58,194 bases of DNA from Sporosarcina limicola (GCF_014873855.1 NZ_JADBEL010000012.1:67689-125882), one strand, 5' to 3'. Positions 18,067 through 28,093 are shown, counted from the first letter of the stretch. Numbers and translations are program-made. Notes: generated from the letters alone by a model not told the origin.

Positions 18067-18297
18067 ATGTATATTACAATCCAAGAAGCTGCGGAATACC
18101 TAGGTATGCCCTTCGAGCAAGTTCAGAAGTATGTGTTGGAAGGTCGTATTCGCGCCGCGCATGACGGCGAACAATTCCTCGTCAATAGAGGCCAGTTTGG
18201 ACTCTATTTCGAACAACTTGAAACACTAAAACAGCAAATTGACGACTGGCGAAACGAACCGATTCCTCCTGATCGAGATATTAAAGATGAGGACTAA
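18067..18297 (+). CDS. Excisionase-family helix-turn-helix protein
   Basis: This 76-residue protein begins with the excisionase/MerR-like winged HTH pattern ITIQEAAEYLGMPFEQVQKYVLEGRIRAAHDGEQFLV (given here only as a motif region, residues 4-40). An acidic helical tail follows. Such proteins bind DNA as small regulators or recombination directionality factors. No integrase, phage or plasmid gene is nearby, so a regulatory role is more likely. AAGGAG sits at 18051 directly after the queT terminator. No separate promoter fits between the two, so expression may depend on terminator read-through. Confidence 0.75.
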   Translation: MYITIQEAAEYLGMPFEQVQKYVLEGRIRAAHDGEQFLVNRGQFGLYFEQLETLKQQIDDWRNEPIPPDRDIKDED

Positions 18298-18448
18298 AAA
18301 ACACATTATATCCTTTTCTATTGAATAGGGTATAGGTTTGAAAGAGGAAATTAAGGGTACACTGGGTGAACGTATCTTTTGCGTTCAACTCGGATACCTA
18401 GTATAGTTGAATTTTTTTGATGAATTGCCGGATTTACAAGGGGGAAGT

Positions 18449-19942
18449 ATGAAGAAAATTTCGAATGTTTTTTATATCACAATTGGTCTAATCATTTTGG
18501 CCGTCGGGTACGGAGCGATTGCACCCGAAAGTTTTGCAGCTGTCACAGCAAACGTCAAAGACTTCATTGCATCATCATTCGGATGGTACTATATGGTACT
18601 TATGTCTGTCATGGTAGTGCTTGCTGTCTTTTTCATCGTCAGTCCTTATGGAAAGATTCGACTTGGAAAAGATACTGATCGACCCCAGTTTTCAACGATT
18701 ACATGGATAGCCATGTTGTTTTCTGCTGGAATGGGAATCGGACTTGTCTTTTATGGTGCGGCTGAACCATTGTCCCATTTCGCAATCAATCCTGCCACAG
18801 AGCAGCCGAATACGGATGCCGCTTTTAAGGAGGCATTACGCCAATCTTTCTTTCACTGGGGATTCCATGTATGGGCTATGTACGGGGTTATCGCATTATC
18901 GCTTGCATTCTTCCAGTTCCGTAAAGGGGAACCGGGGTTAATTTCATCAACATTGAAGCCGATATTCGGCAAAAAGATGGTAGGTCCATGGGGCGTTCTT
19001 GTTGATGTCTTCGCTGTTTTTGCGACGTCATTTGGGGTTGCTACCTCACTCGGCTTCGGCGCTGTTCAAATTAACGCAGGTCTGAATTACTTGTTCGGTG
19101 TATCGATTGGAATTTCTTCACAGTTTGCTATTATCGGAATTGTTACGGTATTATTCATCATCTCCGCTTGGTCAGGACTCAGTAAAGGGATCAAGTATTT
19201 ATCGAATACAAATTTAGTACTTGCACTCGCATTACTTGGATTCATCATCATCCTTGGTCCTACATTATTAATATTCAATATGTTCACTGATTCTTTTGGG
19301 GGCTATTTGGCCAACTTTGTACAGATGAGTTTCGGTACCGCACCACTAGATTCTACCAAACGGGATTGGCTAGATACCTGGACGATTTTCTACTGGGCTT
19401 GGTGGATTTCATGGGCTCCGTTTGTTAGTATGTTCATCGCCCGTGTTTCGAAAGGCCGGACAATCCGTGAATTCATGGTCGGTGTACTTGTAGCGCCTAC
19501 ATTACTTGGCTCATTTTGGTTTGCAGCTTTTGGAACAACTGCGATTGAGATTCAGAAAAAAGATATTTCCGATATTGCTAGCGCTTCAACGGAACTAACC
19601 ATTTTTGAAATATTCAATACGATGCCGATGTCAATGGTCATATCAGTTTTCGCGATTTTATTGATTGCCTCATTCTTCATCACATCGGCGGATTCTGCCA
19701 CCTTCGTTCTCGGCATGCAGTCTACGAATGGCTCGTTGACACCACCGAATACCGTGAAGCTCACCTGGGGTATCATCCAGTCGACTATCGCATTGATTCT
19801 GTTGTCTGTCAATGGACTCACCGCTTTACAAAATACAATTATCATCGCAGCACTACCATTCTCATTCATCATACTGCTCATGGTCGTATCGTTGATCAAA
19901 GCATTGCAAGCCGAAGCGAGAGCGATGAAATTGAAAAAATGA
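18449..19942 (+). CDS. BCCT-family betaine/carnitine/choline transporter
   Basis: This 497-residue secondary transporter has twelve predicted helices. It carries the BCCT landmarks GMGIGLVFYGAAEPLSHF in helix 3 and WTIFYWAWWISWAPFVSMFIAR, the Trp-rich box that forms the aromatic substrate site. It should import glycine betaine or a similar compatible solute with sodium, supporting osmotic adaptation. ATG 18449 follows AAGGGGGAA; an upstream in-frame ATG at 18407 lacks a site. The gene is monocistronic with a terminator at 19945. OpuD or BetL type cannot be chosen from sequence alone. Confidence 0.92.
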   Translation: MKKISNVFYITIGLIILAVGYGAIAPESFAAVTANVKDFIASSFGWYYMVLMSVMVVLAVFFIVSPYGKIRLGKDTDRPQFSTITWIAMLFSAGMGIGLVFYGAAEPLSHFAINPATEQPNTDAAFKEALRQSFFHWGFHVWAMYGVIALSLAFFQFRKGEPGLISSTLKPIFGKKMVGPWGVLVDVFAVFATSFGVATSLGFGAVQINAGLNYLFGVSIGISSQFAIIGIVTVLFIISAWSGLSKGIKYLSNTNLVLALALLGFIIILGPTLLIFNMFTDSFGGYLANFVQMSFGTAPLDSTKRDWLDTWTIFYWAWWISWAPFVSMFIARVSKGRTIREFMVGVLVAPTLLGSFWFAAFGTTAIEIQKKDISDIASASTELTIFEIFNTMPMSMVISVFAILLIASFFITSADSATFVLGMQSTNGSLTPPNTVKLTWGIIQSTIALILLSVNGLTALQNTIIIAALPFSFIILLMVVSLIKALQAEARAMKLKK

Positions 19943-19944
19943 TA

Positions 19945-19978
19945 CAAAAAAGCGATTCCATAAAAAGAATCGTTTTTT
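19945..19978. terminator. Bidirectional terminator after the BCCT gene
   Basis: AAAAAAGCGATTC (ends 19958) pairs with GAATCGTTTTTT (19967-19978). A-run and T-run flanks suit both strands. Confidence 0.85.
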
Positions 19979-20128
19979 CAATTATTCACTAGAAGTAGTA
20001 TACAGGTAGTAACGCAATCAAGTATAGTGACTTTGAATGGCGCATTTCCATGACTTTATCGAACTTATAAAACTAGCATGTAATCGTATACAGGCTGTAC
20101 GGCTGATATTTACGCTTACAAAACACAA

Positions 20129-20959
20129 TCATTCTTGATTTGTTATATTTCCATGTTTACTGAGTAGATTCGCTGTTAGGGAAACTTGTTCCAGCATAGA
20201 ATGAAACTCTTGTACGCTTGCTGAATATTCTTCTGTTTGGGCTGCAATTTCCTGAACGGAAATATTAATCTGCGAAATATCCTTTTCGGTAAGTTCCAAT
20301 TGTTTTTGAATATCCTCAGCTGCCATATTACTGTTAGCCGCCATTTTCCGGATTTCATCGGCAACGATTGCAAAACCCTTTCCATGTTCCCCTGAGTGCG
20401 CTGCCTCAATCGCAGCGTTTAAGCCTAACATATTTGATCTGGAGGCAATCCCCTTTACATGCACAATAATTTTTCCAATATTCTTCATATTATCTTTCAT
20501 CATTTCTGATTGCCTTGATAGCTCTTGCAAATTATTGACGGAGGTATCAGTTGCACTCGAAATCCCCTCGGAAACATAGGTCATTTGTTCAATAACAGAA
20601 CTAAGTTCATCTGCACTTTTCCTTAAATCACTTATCTTTTGATTGGAAGTAACTGCAGCCAAGGCTCCTATTAATTTACCATTTTCTTTAATGGGTGTAC
20701 AAGATGAAATATAAGGAATTCCAAGCACTGTCGCAGGAATTTCTTCCCGAATCTTTTTCCCAGTTTGTAGTACTTTATACGTCGTTGTTCCTTTGTAGTT
20801 CTCCATTCTATCTCCAACTTTAAGATTTAAATCTATTTTTTCTCCTGGTAAATAACCAATTATACTATTTTTATCACATAAGATCATACAAGTGTCTTCT
20901 GGATAAGTCTGTTGAAAAAGGTGCAAATTATTTGTAATCTCTTGTAGAATTCGCGACAT
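20129..20959 (-). CDS. Soluble chemoreceptor-like protein (YfmS type)
   Basis: This 276-residue protein has no membrane segment. The N-terminal domain (about 1-105) looks like a small PAS/GAF-like sensor with [14 protein letters not shown] and [20 protein letters not shown]. The C-terminal half is a short MCP signalling hairpin with the tip [32 protein letters not shown]. This matches B. subtilis YfmS, a cytoplasmic chemoreceptor-like protein. A strong AAGGGGGGG precedes the ATG. It should join CheW/CheA arrays and report an intracellular cue. It lies 38 bases downstream of the flavin-enzyme gene on the same strand. Confidence 0.88.
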   Translation of the reverse strand: MSRILQEITNNLHLFQQTYPEDTCMILCDKNSIIGYLPGEKIDLNLKVGDRMENYKGTTTYKVLQTGKKIREEIPATVLGIPYISSCTPIKENGKLIGALAAVTSNQKISDLRKSADELSSVIEQMTYVSEGISSATDTSVNNLQELSRQSEMMKDNMKNIGKIIVHVKGIASRSNMLGLNAAIEAAHSGEHGKGFAIVADEIRKMAANSNMAAEDIQKQLELTEKDISQINISVQEIAAQTEEYSASVQEFHSMLEQVSLTANLLSKHGNITNQE

Positions 20960-20997
20960 TTTTCTTCCCCCCCTTTGAATAAATCACATGAAGTTAG

Positions 20998-21969
20998 TCA
21001 ATCTTTTTCGTCACACAATGAATCCAGTTCTTTTAACGAATTGATCATGTATCCCCGTGCTTCTCTCATCATTTCTTCTATTAAGTCCTTCACTGCTGGT
21101 ATATCGCTAATTAGACCCGAAACTTGACCACTGTTAATAAACCCGTTCTTCATGTCGCCGTCAATTGCACCCTTTACATGTAGCGTTTCCGATGTAAGTT
21201 CGTTATATTGCTCAAGCGTTAATCCTTCCCATTCACGTTTAAACAATTCTTCCGCATAATCATTTTTAAGTACTCTTCTCACACGCCCAATCTGCCGTCC
21301 AATAATCATGGTTTCCGTATCAGTCGCATTTAAAAGACGCTGTTTATATGTGTCATGAACAGGCATCTCTTTTGTGGCAATGAAACGAGTGCCCATCTGC
21401 ACGCCAGAGGCTCCTAGCATAAACGCAGCAGCAAGTCCTTTCCCATCCCCAATTCCGCCCGCTGCAATTACAGGAACTTTTACACTTGCTGTTATTTGAG
21501 GAATGAGCGTAAATGTTGTTAACTCAAGATTCGAATTGATACCGGCCGCTTCAAAGCCTTCTGCAACAAGAATATCCGCTCCTGCCTTTTCCGCTTTCTG
21601 TGCGTGTTTAACAGAAGCAACAAGTGTAATAACCGTTATGCCATTGTCGTGGAGCAGAGGGATGTATGGAGCAGGATTACCGGCTGAAAGGGAAACAACT
21701 GGAACTTGATGTTTAATGACAAGTTCAATCAGTTCTTCCGTATGCGGTGTAACATTAATCGCAATATTGACTGAGAAATTTAAATCAGTCCGCTTTTTAA
21801 TGTGCCTAATTTTGCTTTCCACTTCTTCTACACTTGACGTTCCGCAACCTATCGTACCAAGCCCACCCGCTTCTGATACAGCAATGGCTAACTCGGCACT
21901 ACTTATATTGCCCATTCCACCTTGAATGATTGGATAATTGATTGTCAATAACTTACATACTTGATTCAT
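20998..21969 (-). CDS. Nitronate monooxygenase / FabK-family flavin oxidoreductase
   Basis: This 323-residue TIM-barrel flavoenzyme begins NYPIIQGGMGNISSAELAIAVSEAGGLG and has the FMN phosphate-binding segment PVIAAGGIGDGKGLAAAFMLGASGVQMGTRF. These are shared by nitronate monooxygenases and FabK-type enoyl-ACP reductases. The conserved His expected in true nitronate monooxygenases is not obvious at its usual place, so the general name NAD(P)H-dependent flavin oxidoreductase is safest. ATG 21969 follows AAAGGGGAA; TTG 21972 is an alternative. It may share a transcript with the YfmS-like gene. Confidence 0.82.
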   Translation of the reverse strand: MNQVCKLLTINYPIIQGGMGNISSAELAIAVSEAGGLGTIGCGTSSVEEVESKIRHIKKRTDLNFSVNIAINVTPHTEELIELVIKHQVPVVSLSAGNPAPYIPLLHDNGITVITLVASVKHAQKAEKAGADILVAEGFEAAGINSNLELTTFTLIPQITASVKVPVIAAGGIGDGKGLAAAFMLGASGVQMGTRFIATKEMPVHDTYKQRLLNATDTETMIIGRQIGRVRRVLKNDYAEELFKREWEGLTLEQYNELTSETLHVKGAIDGDMKNGFINSGQVSGLISDIPAVKDLIEEMMREARGYMINSLKELDSLCDEKD

Positions 21970-22050
21970 CAAACTGATTCCCCTTTCAAATAATAGTACC
22001 TATGATATAATAGACAGAAAAGTTATTCTAACAATAATGGAGGGGATAAA

Positions 22051-22581
22051 ATGATCATTCCTTATAACGGAAAAAGTGCTGTGTTACACTCGTCGGTATT
22101 CGTCGCTCCCGGTGCCTACCTCATTGGCGATGTATCCATTGGTGAAGAGTCAACAATCTGGTTCAATGCAGTGATACGTGGAGATGAAGGACCCATCACG
22201 ATTGGAAAAAGATGCAGTATCCAAGATAACTCCACCATCCACCTGTATGATGGTGCACCTGTCACAATAGAAGACGAGGTAACGGTCGGACATAACGTCA
22301 TTTTACATGGCTGTACGCTGAGAAAGCGTTCCATTATCGGTATGGGATCTACAATTCTAGACAACGCGGAGATTGGTGAAGAATGTATTATCGGAGCAAA
22401 TACACTCATTCCACCCGGGAAAATAATCCCGCCGAGATCACTCGTTGTCGGCTCTCCTGGTAAAGTCGTCCGGGAACTAACTGACAAAGATTTTGAGCTT
22501 ATTCAACTCTCTATCGATACATATGTACAAAAAGGTTATGATTTCAATAAAATTTTCAAAGTAGAAACAGATAGCCATTGA
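22051..22581 (+). CDS. Gamma-carbonic-anhydrase-like hexapeptide protein (YtoA/PaaY family)
   Basis: This 176-residue protein is built almost wholly from left-handed beta-helix hexapeptide turns, with ligand-type histidines in STIHLYDG and VGHNVILHGC. These fit the trimeric zinc or iron site of gamma-class carbonic anhydrases. The sequence is closest in style to Bacillus YtoA. Its position beside paaX also recalls PaaY, a thioesterase of the same fold that relieves stalled CoA intermediates in phenylacetate breakdown. AATGGAGGGG precedes ATG 22051. It is convergent with paaX and shares its terminator. Activity cannot be settled from sequence. Confidence 0.85.
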   Translation: MIIPYNGKSAVLHSSVFVAPGAYLIGDVSIGEESTIWFNAVIRGDEGPITIGKRCSIQDNSTIHLYDGAPVTIEDEVTVGHNVILHGCTLRKRSIIGMGSTILDNAEIGEECIIGANTLIPPGKIIPPRSLVVGSPGKVVRELTDKDFELIQLSIDTYVQKGYDFNKIFKVETDSH

Positions 22582-22583
22582 TT

Positions 22584-22624
22584 AAAAAACCGGGAGCTAT
22601 ATAAACTAAGCCCCCGGTTTTTTA
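22584..22624. terminator. Bidirectional terminator between the hexapeptide gene and paaX
   Basis: AAAAAACCGGG (22584-22594) pairs with CCCGGTTTTTT (22612-22622), with an A-run and a T-run at opposite ends. Confidence 0.87.
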
Positions 22625-22625
22625 A

Positions 22626-23486
22626 TTACTTTACAATCATCGGATGGTCAACCGCATCATATGACTCATCTTTATGGCTCAAGTCATTATCTTTACGGAA
22701 TACATCTTCAAAAAAACGACTCGCAGGTTCTGCAAGTAATTTATAATACTGGCCGAATAAAAGGGTCGCATGATTTCCATTCCACATAGTAGGAAGCAGC
22801 TCTTTTGGGAGGCCGGGATCGGTAAATAAAAATTTTCGATATTCATGGACAAGGTTCGTTCTTTCCACGAAACATTGAGCATCCGTCATTTGACCACTTT
22901 GTACAGTACTTTTAGATATGATATATTTCTTACTATACGTAGAGATGAATTGTTCGTACTTGCCTTCAATTTCTTTGAGTGGCCAGCTTCTATCAACGAG
23001 AGATTGATTTGTCTGCGGTCCTTTATGTTCAGAAACAAAGAAATCGACATATGAACTTATGTCATATTTTTCAATTAGGAGTTGCACTTCTTTTTCAAGG
23101 TTATTTGGCGAAATCCAACAACCATTTGAAGAGCTTCCAAACCCACTCCATAGTAGCTCTTTTCGAAGTTCATCACGGATATGTCGCTTCTCTTCCGGTA
23201 TTGTATACATGAGCATTCGCCATTTTCCATCCCAGTCATGTGGATCTAATTTAAAAATTCGGGATGCGGCCTCTTCTATTCGGGAAACGCCACGCGGAGT
23301 GAGATAATAATAACTTTTCTTTCCCTTTTTTTCAGAATTAACCCACCCCAGTTTCATCATCCGTGAAATAGCAACACGAACAGACTGATCATTGTGACCA
23401 AATTCTTTCAATAGCTGAATCAAGCTTCCCACCCATATTTTATTCCCATAATGACGGATATAGTCACCAAAAATCGTGAAAATCAT
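22626..23486 (-). CDS. paaX: PaaX-family transcriptional repressor of phenylacetate genes
   Basis: The N-terminal winged helix (about 1-75) contains FGDYIRHYGNKIWVGSLIQLL and SVRVAISRMMKLGWV, characteristic of PaaX. The rest matches the two-domain PaaX C-terminal part (DPHDWDGKWRML, ELLWSGFGSSSNGCWISP). PaaX represses paa operons until phenylacetyl-CoA binds. It is the last gene of the block, 94 bases after the hydratase gene. Two TATAAT-like boxes in that gap suggest its own promoter. ATG 23486 has no good ribosome site. Homologues usually carry a few residues before SMIFT, and the in-frame ATT 23504 would supply them. Confidence 0.92.
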   Translation of the reverse strand: MIFTIFGDYIRHYGNKIWVGSLIQLLKEFGHNDQSVRVAISRMMKLGWVNSEKKGKKSYYYLTPRGVSRIEEAASRIFKLDPHDWDGKWRMLMYTIPEEKRHIRDELRKELLWSGFGSSSNGCWISPNNLEKEVQLLIEKYDISSYVDFFVSEHKGPQTNQSLVDRSWPLKEIEGKYEQFISTYSKKYIISKSTVQSGQMTDAQCFVERTNLVHEYRKFLFTDPGLPKELLPTMWNGNHATLLFGQYYKLLAEPASRFFEDVFRKDNDLSHKDESYDAVDHPMIVK

Positions 23487-23580
23487 CGACTGAGTATTTG
23501 AAATCTAACTAACCACTCTTTCTATTATATTCTGCGTTCGCCTCCTTTATTATACCAATGGGTCTACAGTGATGACAAGC

Positions 23581-24357
23581 TTATCTCCCCTTGAACTCCG
23601 GCTTTCTCTTTTCACTGAATGCGTGAAGAGCCTCCATCCGATCTTCAGTCGGAATCGTTAACTCGTATGCTTTTGACTCCATCGCAAGTCCAGTTCGTAA
23701 GTCGGTATTCATGCCTTCATTAATCGCATATTTTGCTTGTTTAATGGCAACTGGTCCATTTTTCATAATTTTATGGGCTAGATTCTCACAACTCGAAATC
23801 AGTTCGGATTTTTTTACTACGTTTAAAATGAGACCGAGCTCATATGCTTCTTCCGCGGTAAGCTGTTTAGCGGTAAAGATTAGCTCTTTCGCTCTCATTT
23901 CACCTATTAAACGCGGTAATCGCTGTGTCCCGCCTGCACCAGGAATGATTGCCCAACTCGTTTCCGTAAGCCCCATCTTTATACCTTCAACAGCGATCGA
24001 GAAATCGCAGGCCAACATCAATTCAAATCCTCCACCAAATGCATAGCCATTCACTGCGGAAATCGTCGGCTGAGGTAATTCAGCAATGCTGTTAAATGCG
24101 TCACGAATTGCTTTTACATTGCGCCGCACTTCCGTATCATTCAATGTTCTACGCTCTTTCAAGTCAGCACCGGCACTAAATGCCTTTTCACCAGCCCCAG
24201 TGAAAATAACTACTTGCACTTCCGAGTCAAGGTGAATAGAGTCCGTTACTTCCTGCAACTTTTGAAGCGTATCATAGTTAAAACAGTTTAGCGCTTCTTC
24301 CCGGTTAATCGTGACATAGGCTATATTATCTTTCTTCTCATATAAAACAGGTCCCAT
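23581..24357 (-). CDS. Enoyl-CoA hydratase/isomerase family protein (third crotonase of the paa cluster)
   Basis: This 258-residue crotonase-fold enzyme has the oxyanion-hole segments SAGADLKE and GYAFGGGFELMLACDF. It also has the catalytic-region ETSWAIIPGAGGTQRLPRLIG, with Glu at the hydratase position. It is the last catabolic gene before paaX. PaaG and PaaF homologues are already present, so it could be the beta-oxidation hydratase or replace the hydratase part of PaaZ; the second is inference. ATG 24357 follows GGAAGGAG; a longer frame from 24378 lacks a site. It lies 27 bases after the thiolase gene. Confidence 0.85.
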   Translation of the reverse strand: MGPVLYEKKDNIAYVTINREEALNCFNYDTLQKLQEVTDSIHLDSEVQVVIFTGAGEKAFSAGADLKERRTLNDTEVRRNVKAIRDAFNSIAELPQPTISAVNGYAFGGGFELMLACDFSIAVEGIKMGLTETSWAIIPGAGGTQRLPRLIGEMRAKELIFTAKQLTAEEAYELGLILNVVKKSELISSCENLAHKIMKNGPVAIKQAKYAINEGMNTDLRTGLAMESKAYELTIPTEDRMEALHAFSEKRKPEFKGR

Positions 24358-24384
24358 TATTCCACTCCTTCCATCCATGAGGGT

Positions 24385-25608
24385 CTAGTTCTTTTTAGAG
24401 GATTGCTCCGTTACTTTCTCCACAATTGTTGCAATACCTTGGCCGACACCGATACACATCGTCGCCAAACCGTATTTTATATCCCGTTTATTCATTTCAT
24501 AAATAAGTGTCGTTAAAATACGGGCCCCACTTGCCCCAAGTGGGTGACCAAACGAAATTGCACCACCATTCACATTGACTTTTTCCTGATTTAACTTCAA
24601 TTGACGTATGCACTCGATTGACTGTGAAGCAAATGCTTCATTCAACTCAACGAGTCCTATATCTTCAACAGTAAGTCCAGCCCGATCCATCGCTTTTCTT
24701 GATGCATAGATAGGACCTAAACCCATCACAGCGGGTTCAAGCCCTGCTGATGCACCAGTAACATACTTGGCGAGCGGTTTCAAGTTCAATTCTTTCGCTT
24801 TCTCCGCACTCATGATAAGTAATGCGGCCGCACCATCATTCACCCCGGATGCATTGCCCGCCGTCACCGTGCCACCTTCAAAAATGGGGCGCAATTTGCT
24901 AAGACTTTCAATTGTTGTATCCGGTCGTGGATGCTCGTCCGTATCGACGATTATCTCGTTTCCTTTACGGTCTTTATAAACGACTGGAATGATTTCATTT
25001 TTAAATGCATTTTGTTCCAGTGCCACTTTTGCACGGCGCTGGCTTTCAAGTGCGAAAGCATCCTGCTCTTCACGTGTGATATTGAATCTTTCGGCAACAT
25101 TTTCAGCCGTTTTTGGCATTGTATCAGAACCATACATTTCCTCTAATCTTTTGTTCGTAAAACGCCAGCCTATCGTTGTATCATAGAGTTTCATATCGCC
25201 CCGTGGGAAATCAGCTTCGGGTTTCCCCATAACGAATGGCGCACGTGACATACTTTCAGTTCCGCCTGCAATGAAAATATCCCCTTCCCCGGCCATAATT
25301 GCTCGGGAAGCATACATCACGGCGTCAAGTCCTGAACCACATAGACGGTTAATGGTCGTCCCACCCACTTCAATAGGAAGCCCCGCAAGTAAAGCGGACA
25401 TTCTTGCCACGTTTCGATTGTCTTCTCCTGCCTGATTCGCATTTCCGAAAACGACCTCTTCAATTTGTTCTGGTAGAAGATTCGGATTTCGCTCAAGTAG
25501 CGCTTTAATGACAACAGCACCCAGGTCATCCGGTCTAATCGATTTCAACGCCCCTTTATATCTCCCGAACGGTGTGCGTACAGCATCTACAATAACTACC
25601 TCTTTCAT
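24385..25608 (-). CDS. paaJ: 3-oxoadipyl-CoA/acyl-CoA thiolase
   Basis: This 407-residue thiolase has the nucleophile Cys in [11 protein letters not shown], the catalytic His in [12 protein letters not shown] and the second Cys in [10 protein letters not shown]. The segment [18 protein letters not shown] is typical of the 3-oxoadipyl-CoA thiolase branch (PaaJ/PcaF). It would split 3-oxoadipyl-CoA into succinyl-CoA and acetyl-CoA, the last step of phenylacetate breakdown. Its ATG overlaps the stop of the dehydrogenase gene ahead (ATGA), indicating translational coupling. Substrate assignment rests on context and branch features. Confidence 0.9.
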   Translation of the reverse strand: MKEVVIVDAVRTPFGRYKGALKSIRPDDLGAVVIKALLERNPNLLPEQIEEVVFGNANQAGEDNRNVARMSALLAGLPIEVGGTTINRLCGSGLDAVMYASRAIMAGEGDIFIAGGTESMSRAPFVMGKPEADFPRGDMKLYDTTIGWRFTNKRLEEMYGSDTMPKTAENVAERFNITREEQDAFALESQRRAKVALEQNAFKNEIIPVVYKDRKGNEIIVDTDEHPRPDTTIESLSKLRPIFEGGTVTAGNASGVNDGAAALLIMSAEKAKELNLKPLAKYVTGASAGLEPAVMGLGPIYASRKAMDRAGLTVEDIGLVELNEAFASQSIECIRQLKLNQEKVNVNGGAISFGHPLGASGARILTTLIYEMNKRDIKYGLATMCIGVGQGIATIVEKVTEQSSKKN

Positions 25609-26477
25609 TTTTTATCCTTCCCCTCTTTGTTCGTATAGTCATACACTCCTTTACCACTTTTTCGTCCGAGACGTCCTGCCTTCACGTATTGCTCTAGAAG
25701 TGGTGCAGGTCGATACTTTTCACCAAGTTTTTCATGTAAATATTTCAGATTATTAAGGCGGGCATCAAGACCGACAAGATCAACAAGTTCAAAAGGACCC
25801 ATCGGATAATTCAAACCTAATTTAATGGCCTTATCGATATCTTCAGGCGAACCAAGTCCTTCTTGCAACATGTAAAACGCTTCATTTCCAACAAGGGCGC
25901 TAATCCTGCTTGTTACAAAGCCAGGAAACTCATTAATGACAACCGTTTCCTTCCCCATATTCTTAGCTACCTTTTCAATTATTGCGGCTGTTTCATCACT
26001 TGTTTCCAAACCACGGATTATTTCAACAAGCGGCATTTTATGTACCGGATTAAAGAAGTGCATGGCAATTGTTTTTTCTGGACGATTTGAAAACGATGCA
26101 ATTTCAGTTGGGCTCATTGTTGATGTATTGCTAGCGAAAAAACAGTGCTCAGGTGCATGTGCTTCAATCGTTTCAAACACTTTCTTTTTAATTTCCACTA
26201 CTTCCGGGACCGCTTCAATTATCAAATCGGCAGTTCCAGCTGCGATTGCCAAATCTGTTTCAAAACTTAAATTTGCCCTTGCCTTATCCGCTGCATCACT
26301 AGAAATCTTGCCACGTTCCAGCCCTTTTTCAAAAATAACTCCAATTTCTTTTTCAGCATTCTGTAAAGCTTCCTTATTAATATCAACGATGGTCACCATA
26401 TAACCACCAATCGCTCCCACATAAGCAATGCCTCTACCCATTACACCAGAGCCGACCACAACAATATTATTAATCAT
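25605..26477 (-). CDS. paaH: 3-hydroxyacyl-CoA dehydrogenase
   Basis: This 290-residue two-domain enzyme has an NAD-binding start [20 protein letters not shown] and the catalytic region [14 protein letters not shown] with the His of HFFNPVH. The dimerisation domain has GFVTSRI and [16 protein letters not shown]. In this cluster it should oxidise 3-hydroxyadipyl-CoA (PaaH). It is a single-unit enzyme without the fused second domain of E. coli PaaH, as is usual in Firmicutes. GGGGGGAAAG precedes its ATG. It is coupled to the thiolase by a four-base overlap. Confidence 0.9.
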   Translation of the reverse strand: MINNIVVVGSGVMGRGIAYVGAIGGYMVTIVDINKEALQNAEKEIGVIFEKGLERGKISSDAADKARANLSFETDLAIAAGTADLIIEAVPEVVEIKKKVFETIEAHAPEHCFFASNTSTMSPTEIASFSNRPEKTIAMHFFNPVHKMPLVEIIRGLETSDETAAIIEKVAKNMGKETVVINEFPGFVTSRISALVGNEAFYMLQEGLGSPEDIDKAIKLGLNYPMGPFELVDLVGLDARLNNLKYLHEKLGEKYRPAPLLEQYVKAGRLGRKSGKGVYDYTNKEGKDKK

Positions 26478-26549
26478 ATACTTTCCCCCCGTGCTTTTAA
26501 TAAGTAAGGAACAGGTGTCCTTCCGGCCCCTGTTCCTTATTCTTCATTG

Positions 26550-28079
26550 TTATAGTCCGAACGGATTTAGTGGACGTGAACCGTAATATGACATAATGCT
26601 CTTTGTTTCCGAATAAAGGTCCAGTGTTTCAATTGCGAGTTCCCGACCGAACCCGGATTGTTTGTATCCACCGAATGGCGTACCTGGGAACGCAGAGAAC
26701 GGACAATTAATCATCACAATTCCCGCTTCAATTTGATTTGCTACACGTGTTGCACGTGCGCCATTTGTCGACCAAATAGCAGAAGCCAAACCAAACTCTG
26801 AGTCATTTGCCAATGCAATCGCTTCTTTTTCATCTTTAAACTTCGACACAACAACGACTGGTCCAAATATTTCTTCTTGGACAACTTTCATGTCTTGTGC
26901 CACGTTTCCGATAACCGTTGGGGCATACCAATAGCCATTTTCAAAGCCAACTGGATTCAATACTTTTCCGCCTGCAAGTATTTCAGCACCTTCATCGATT
27001 GCAGATTGGACATACCTTTCAATTGTATCCATCTGATTTTTATCAATTACTGCACCCAAATGCGTTGCTTTATCAAATGGGTTTCCAACTACAAGCTTGT
27101 TTGTTTTTTCGATGAATTTCTCGACGAACTCATCGTAAACACTTTCATGGATATAGATACGGGATCTTGCATCACAAGATTGTCCTGTGTTGTTATAAAT
27201 ACCGTAAATTGAACCATCTACCGCCGCTTCAATATCTGCATCTTCAAAAACAAGGTTTGGAGATTTCCCGCCAAGTTCAAGCGTTACGCGTTTCAATGTA
27301 TTGGAAGCTCTGCCCATAATATCTTTTCCAATTGGCGTAGAACCCGTAAATGCAACTTTGTTAACCAATTCATGTTCTACTAAATAGTTACCTATTTCAG
27401 AACCTGAACCTGGAAGGATGTTGACCACACCTACCGGAACACCTGCTTCAAGACAGATTTCTCCAAGAATAATTGCTGTAAGCGGTGTCAATGATGCTGG
27501 TTTGATAATGACTGAACAGCCTGCTGCAATCGCCGGGGCCACTTTCCAAGCAGCCATCATTAGTGGATAGTTCCACGGAATGATTTGCGCGCACACACCG
27601 ACAGGTTCTTTTTCCGTATAGTTATGAAATTGCCCCGGTACAGGGTTTACTGAGCCTCTGTGGCCAACGAGAGCACCTGCATAAAATTCGAAGTCCTCAA
27701 CCGCTTGATTAATCTGCGCTTGAGCGGCACTAAGGGATTTACCCGTATTTAAAACTTCAAGTTCAACTAACTCATTAAAACGACTGCGCATAATTTCAGC
27801 AATTTTATTCAATACACGTGAACGTTTATTGACAGGAAACCTTTTCCACTTCCCATTATCAAATGCTTCTCTTGCGGCCTCCACCGCTTTTTGGGCATCT
27901 TCTTTTGTTGCTTTCGCTACTTCAGCAAAGACTTCTCCAGTGGCGGGATTGTATACTTTCGTACGACCACCATTGCTGCTTTCAACTTGCTCACCGTTAA
28001 TGAACAGTTTATAAAAATCACGCTTCATTGACTGCGTTTCAGTTTGTGTTTCAGTTTGTGTTTCTTGCGTTTTCGTCAT
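26550..28079 (-). CDS. NAD(P)+ aldehyde dehydrogenase of the paa cluster
   Basis: This 509-residue ALDH has the cofactor-site IIPWNYPLMMA, the general-base Glu in LELGGKSPNLVF, the nucleophile Cys in NTGQSCDARSR and EEIFGPV. It lies between paaG and paaH, where Proteobacteria encode PaaZ, but it lacks the hydratase domain of PaaZ (about 680 residues). It may oxidise the ring-opened semialdehyde, or phenylacetaldehyde to phenylacetate; both fit and sequence does not decide. The N-terminus has a small Gln/Thr/Glu repeat (TETQTETQ) from a 12-bp duplication. AAGAGGGGG precedes the ATG. Confidence 0.88.
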   Translation of the reverse strand: MTKTQETQTETQTETQSMKRDFYKLFINGEQVESSNGGRTKVYNPATGEVFAEVAKATKEDAQKAVEAAREAFDNGKWKRFPVNKRSRVLNKIAEIMRSRFNELVELEVLNTGKSLSAAQAQINQAVEDFEFYAGALVGHRGSVNPVPGQFHNYTEKEPVGVCAQIIPWNYPLMMAAWKVAPAIAAGCSVIIKPASLTPLTAIILGEICLEAGVPVGVVNILPGSGSEIGNYLVEHELVNKVAFTGSTPIGKDIMGRASNTLKRVTLELGGKSPNLVFEDADIEAAVDGSIYGIYNNTGQSCDARSRIYIHESVYDEFVEKFIEKTNKLVVGNPFDKATHLGAVIDKNQMDTIERYVQSAIDEGAEILAGGKVLNPVGFENGYWYAPTVIGNVAQDMKVVQEEIFGPVVVVSKFKDEKEAIALANDSEFGLASAIWSTNGARATRVANQIEAGIVMINCPFSAFPGTPFGGYKQSGFGRELAIETLDLYSETKSIMSYYGSRPLNPFGL

Positions 28080-28093
28080 GATTATTCCCCCTC

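Noticed and set aside
18067..18297. Evidence for a prophage or integrative element
   Set aside because: The excisionase-like protein stands alone. No integrase, attachment repeat or phage gene is nearby.
26550..28079. Naming the aldehyde dehydrogenase paaZ
   Set aside because: It is about 170 residues shorter than fused PaaZ and has no hydratase domain, so only a general name is given.
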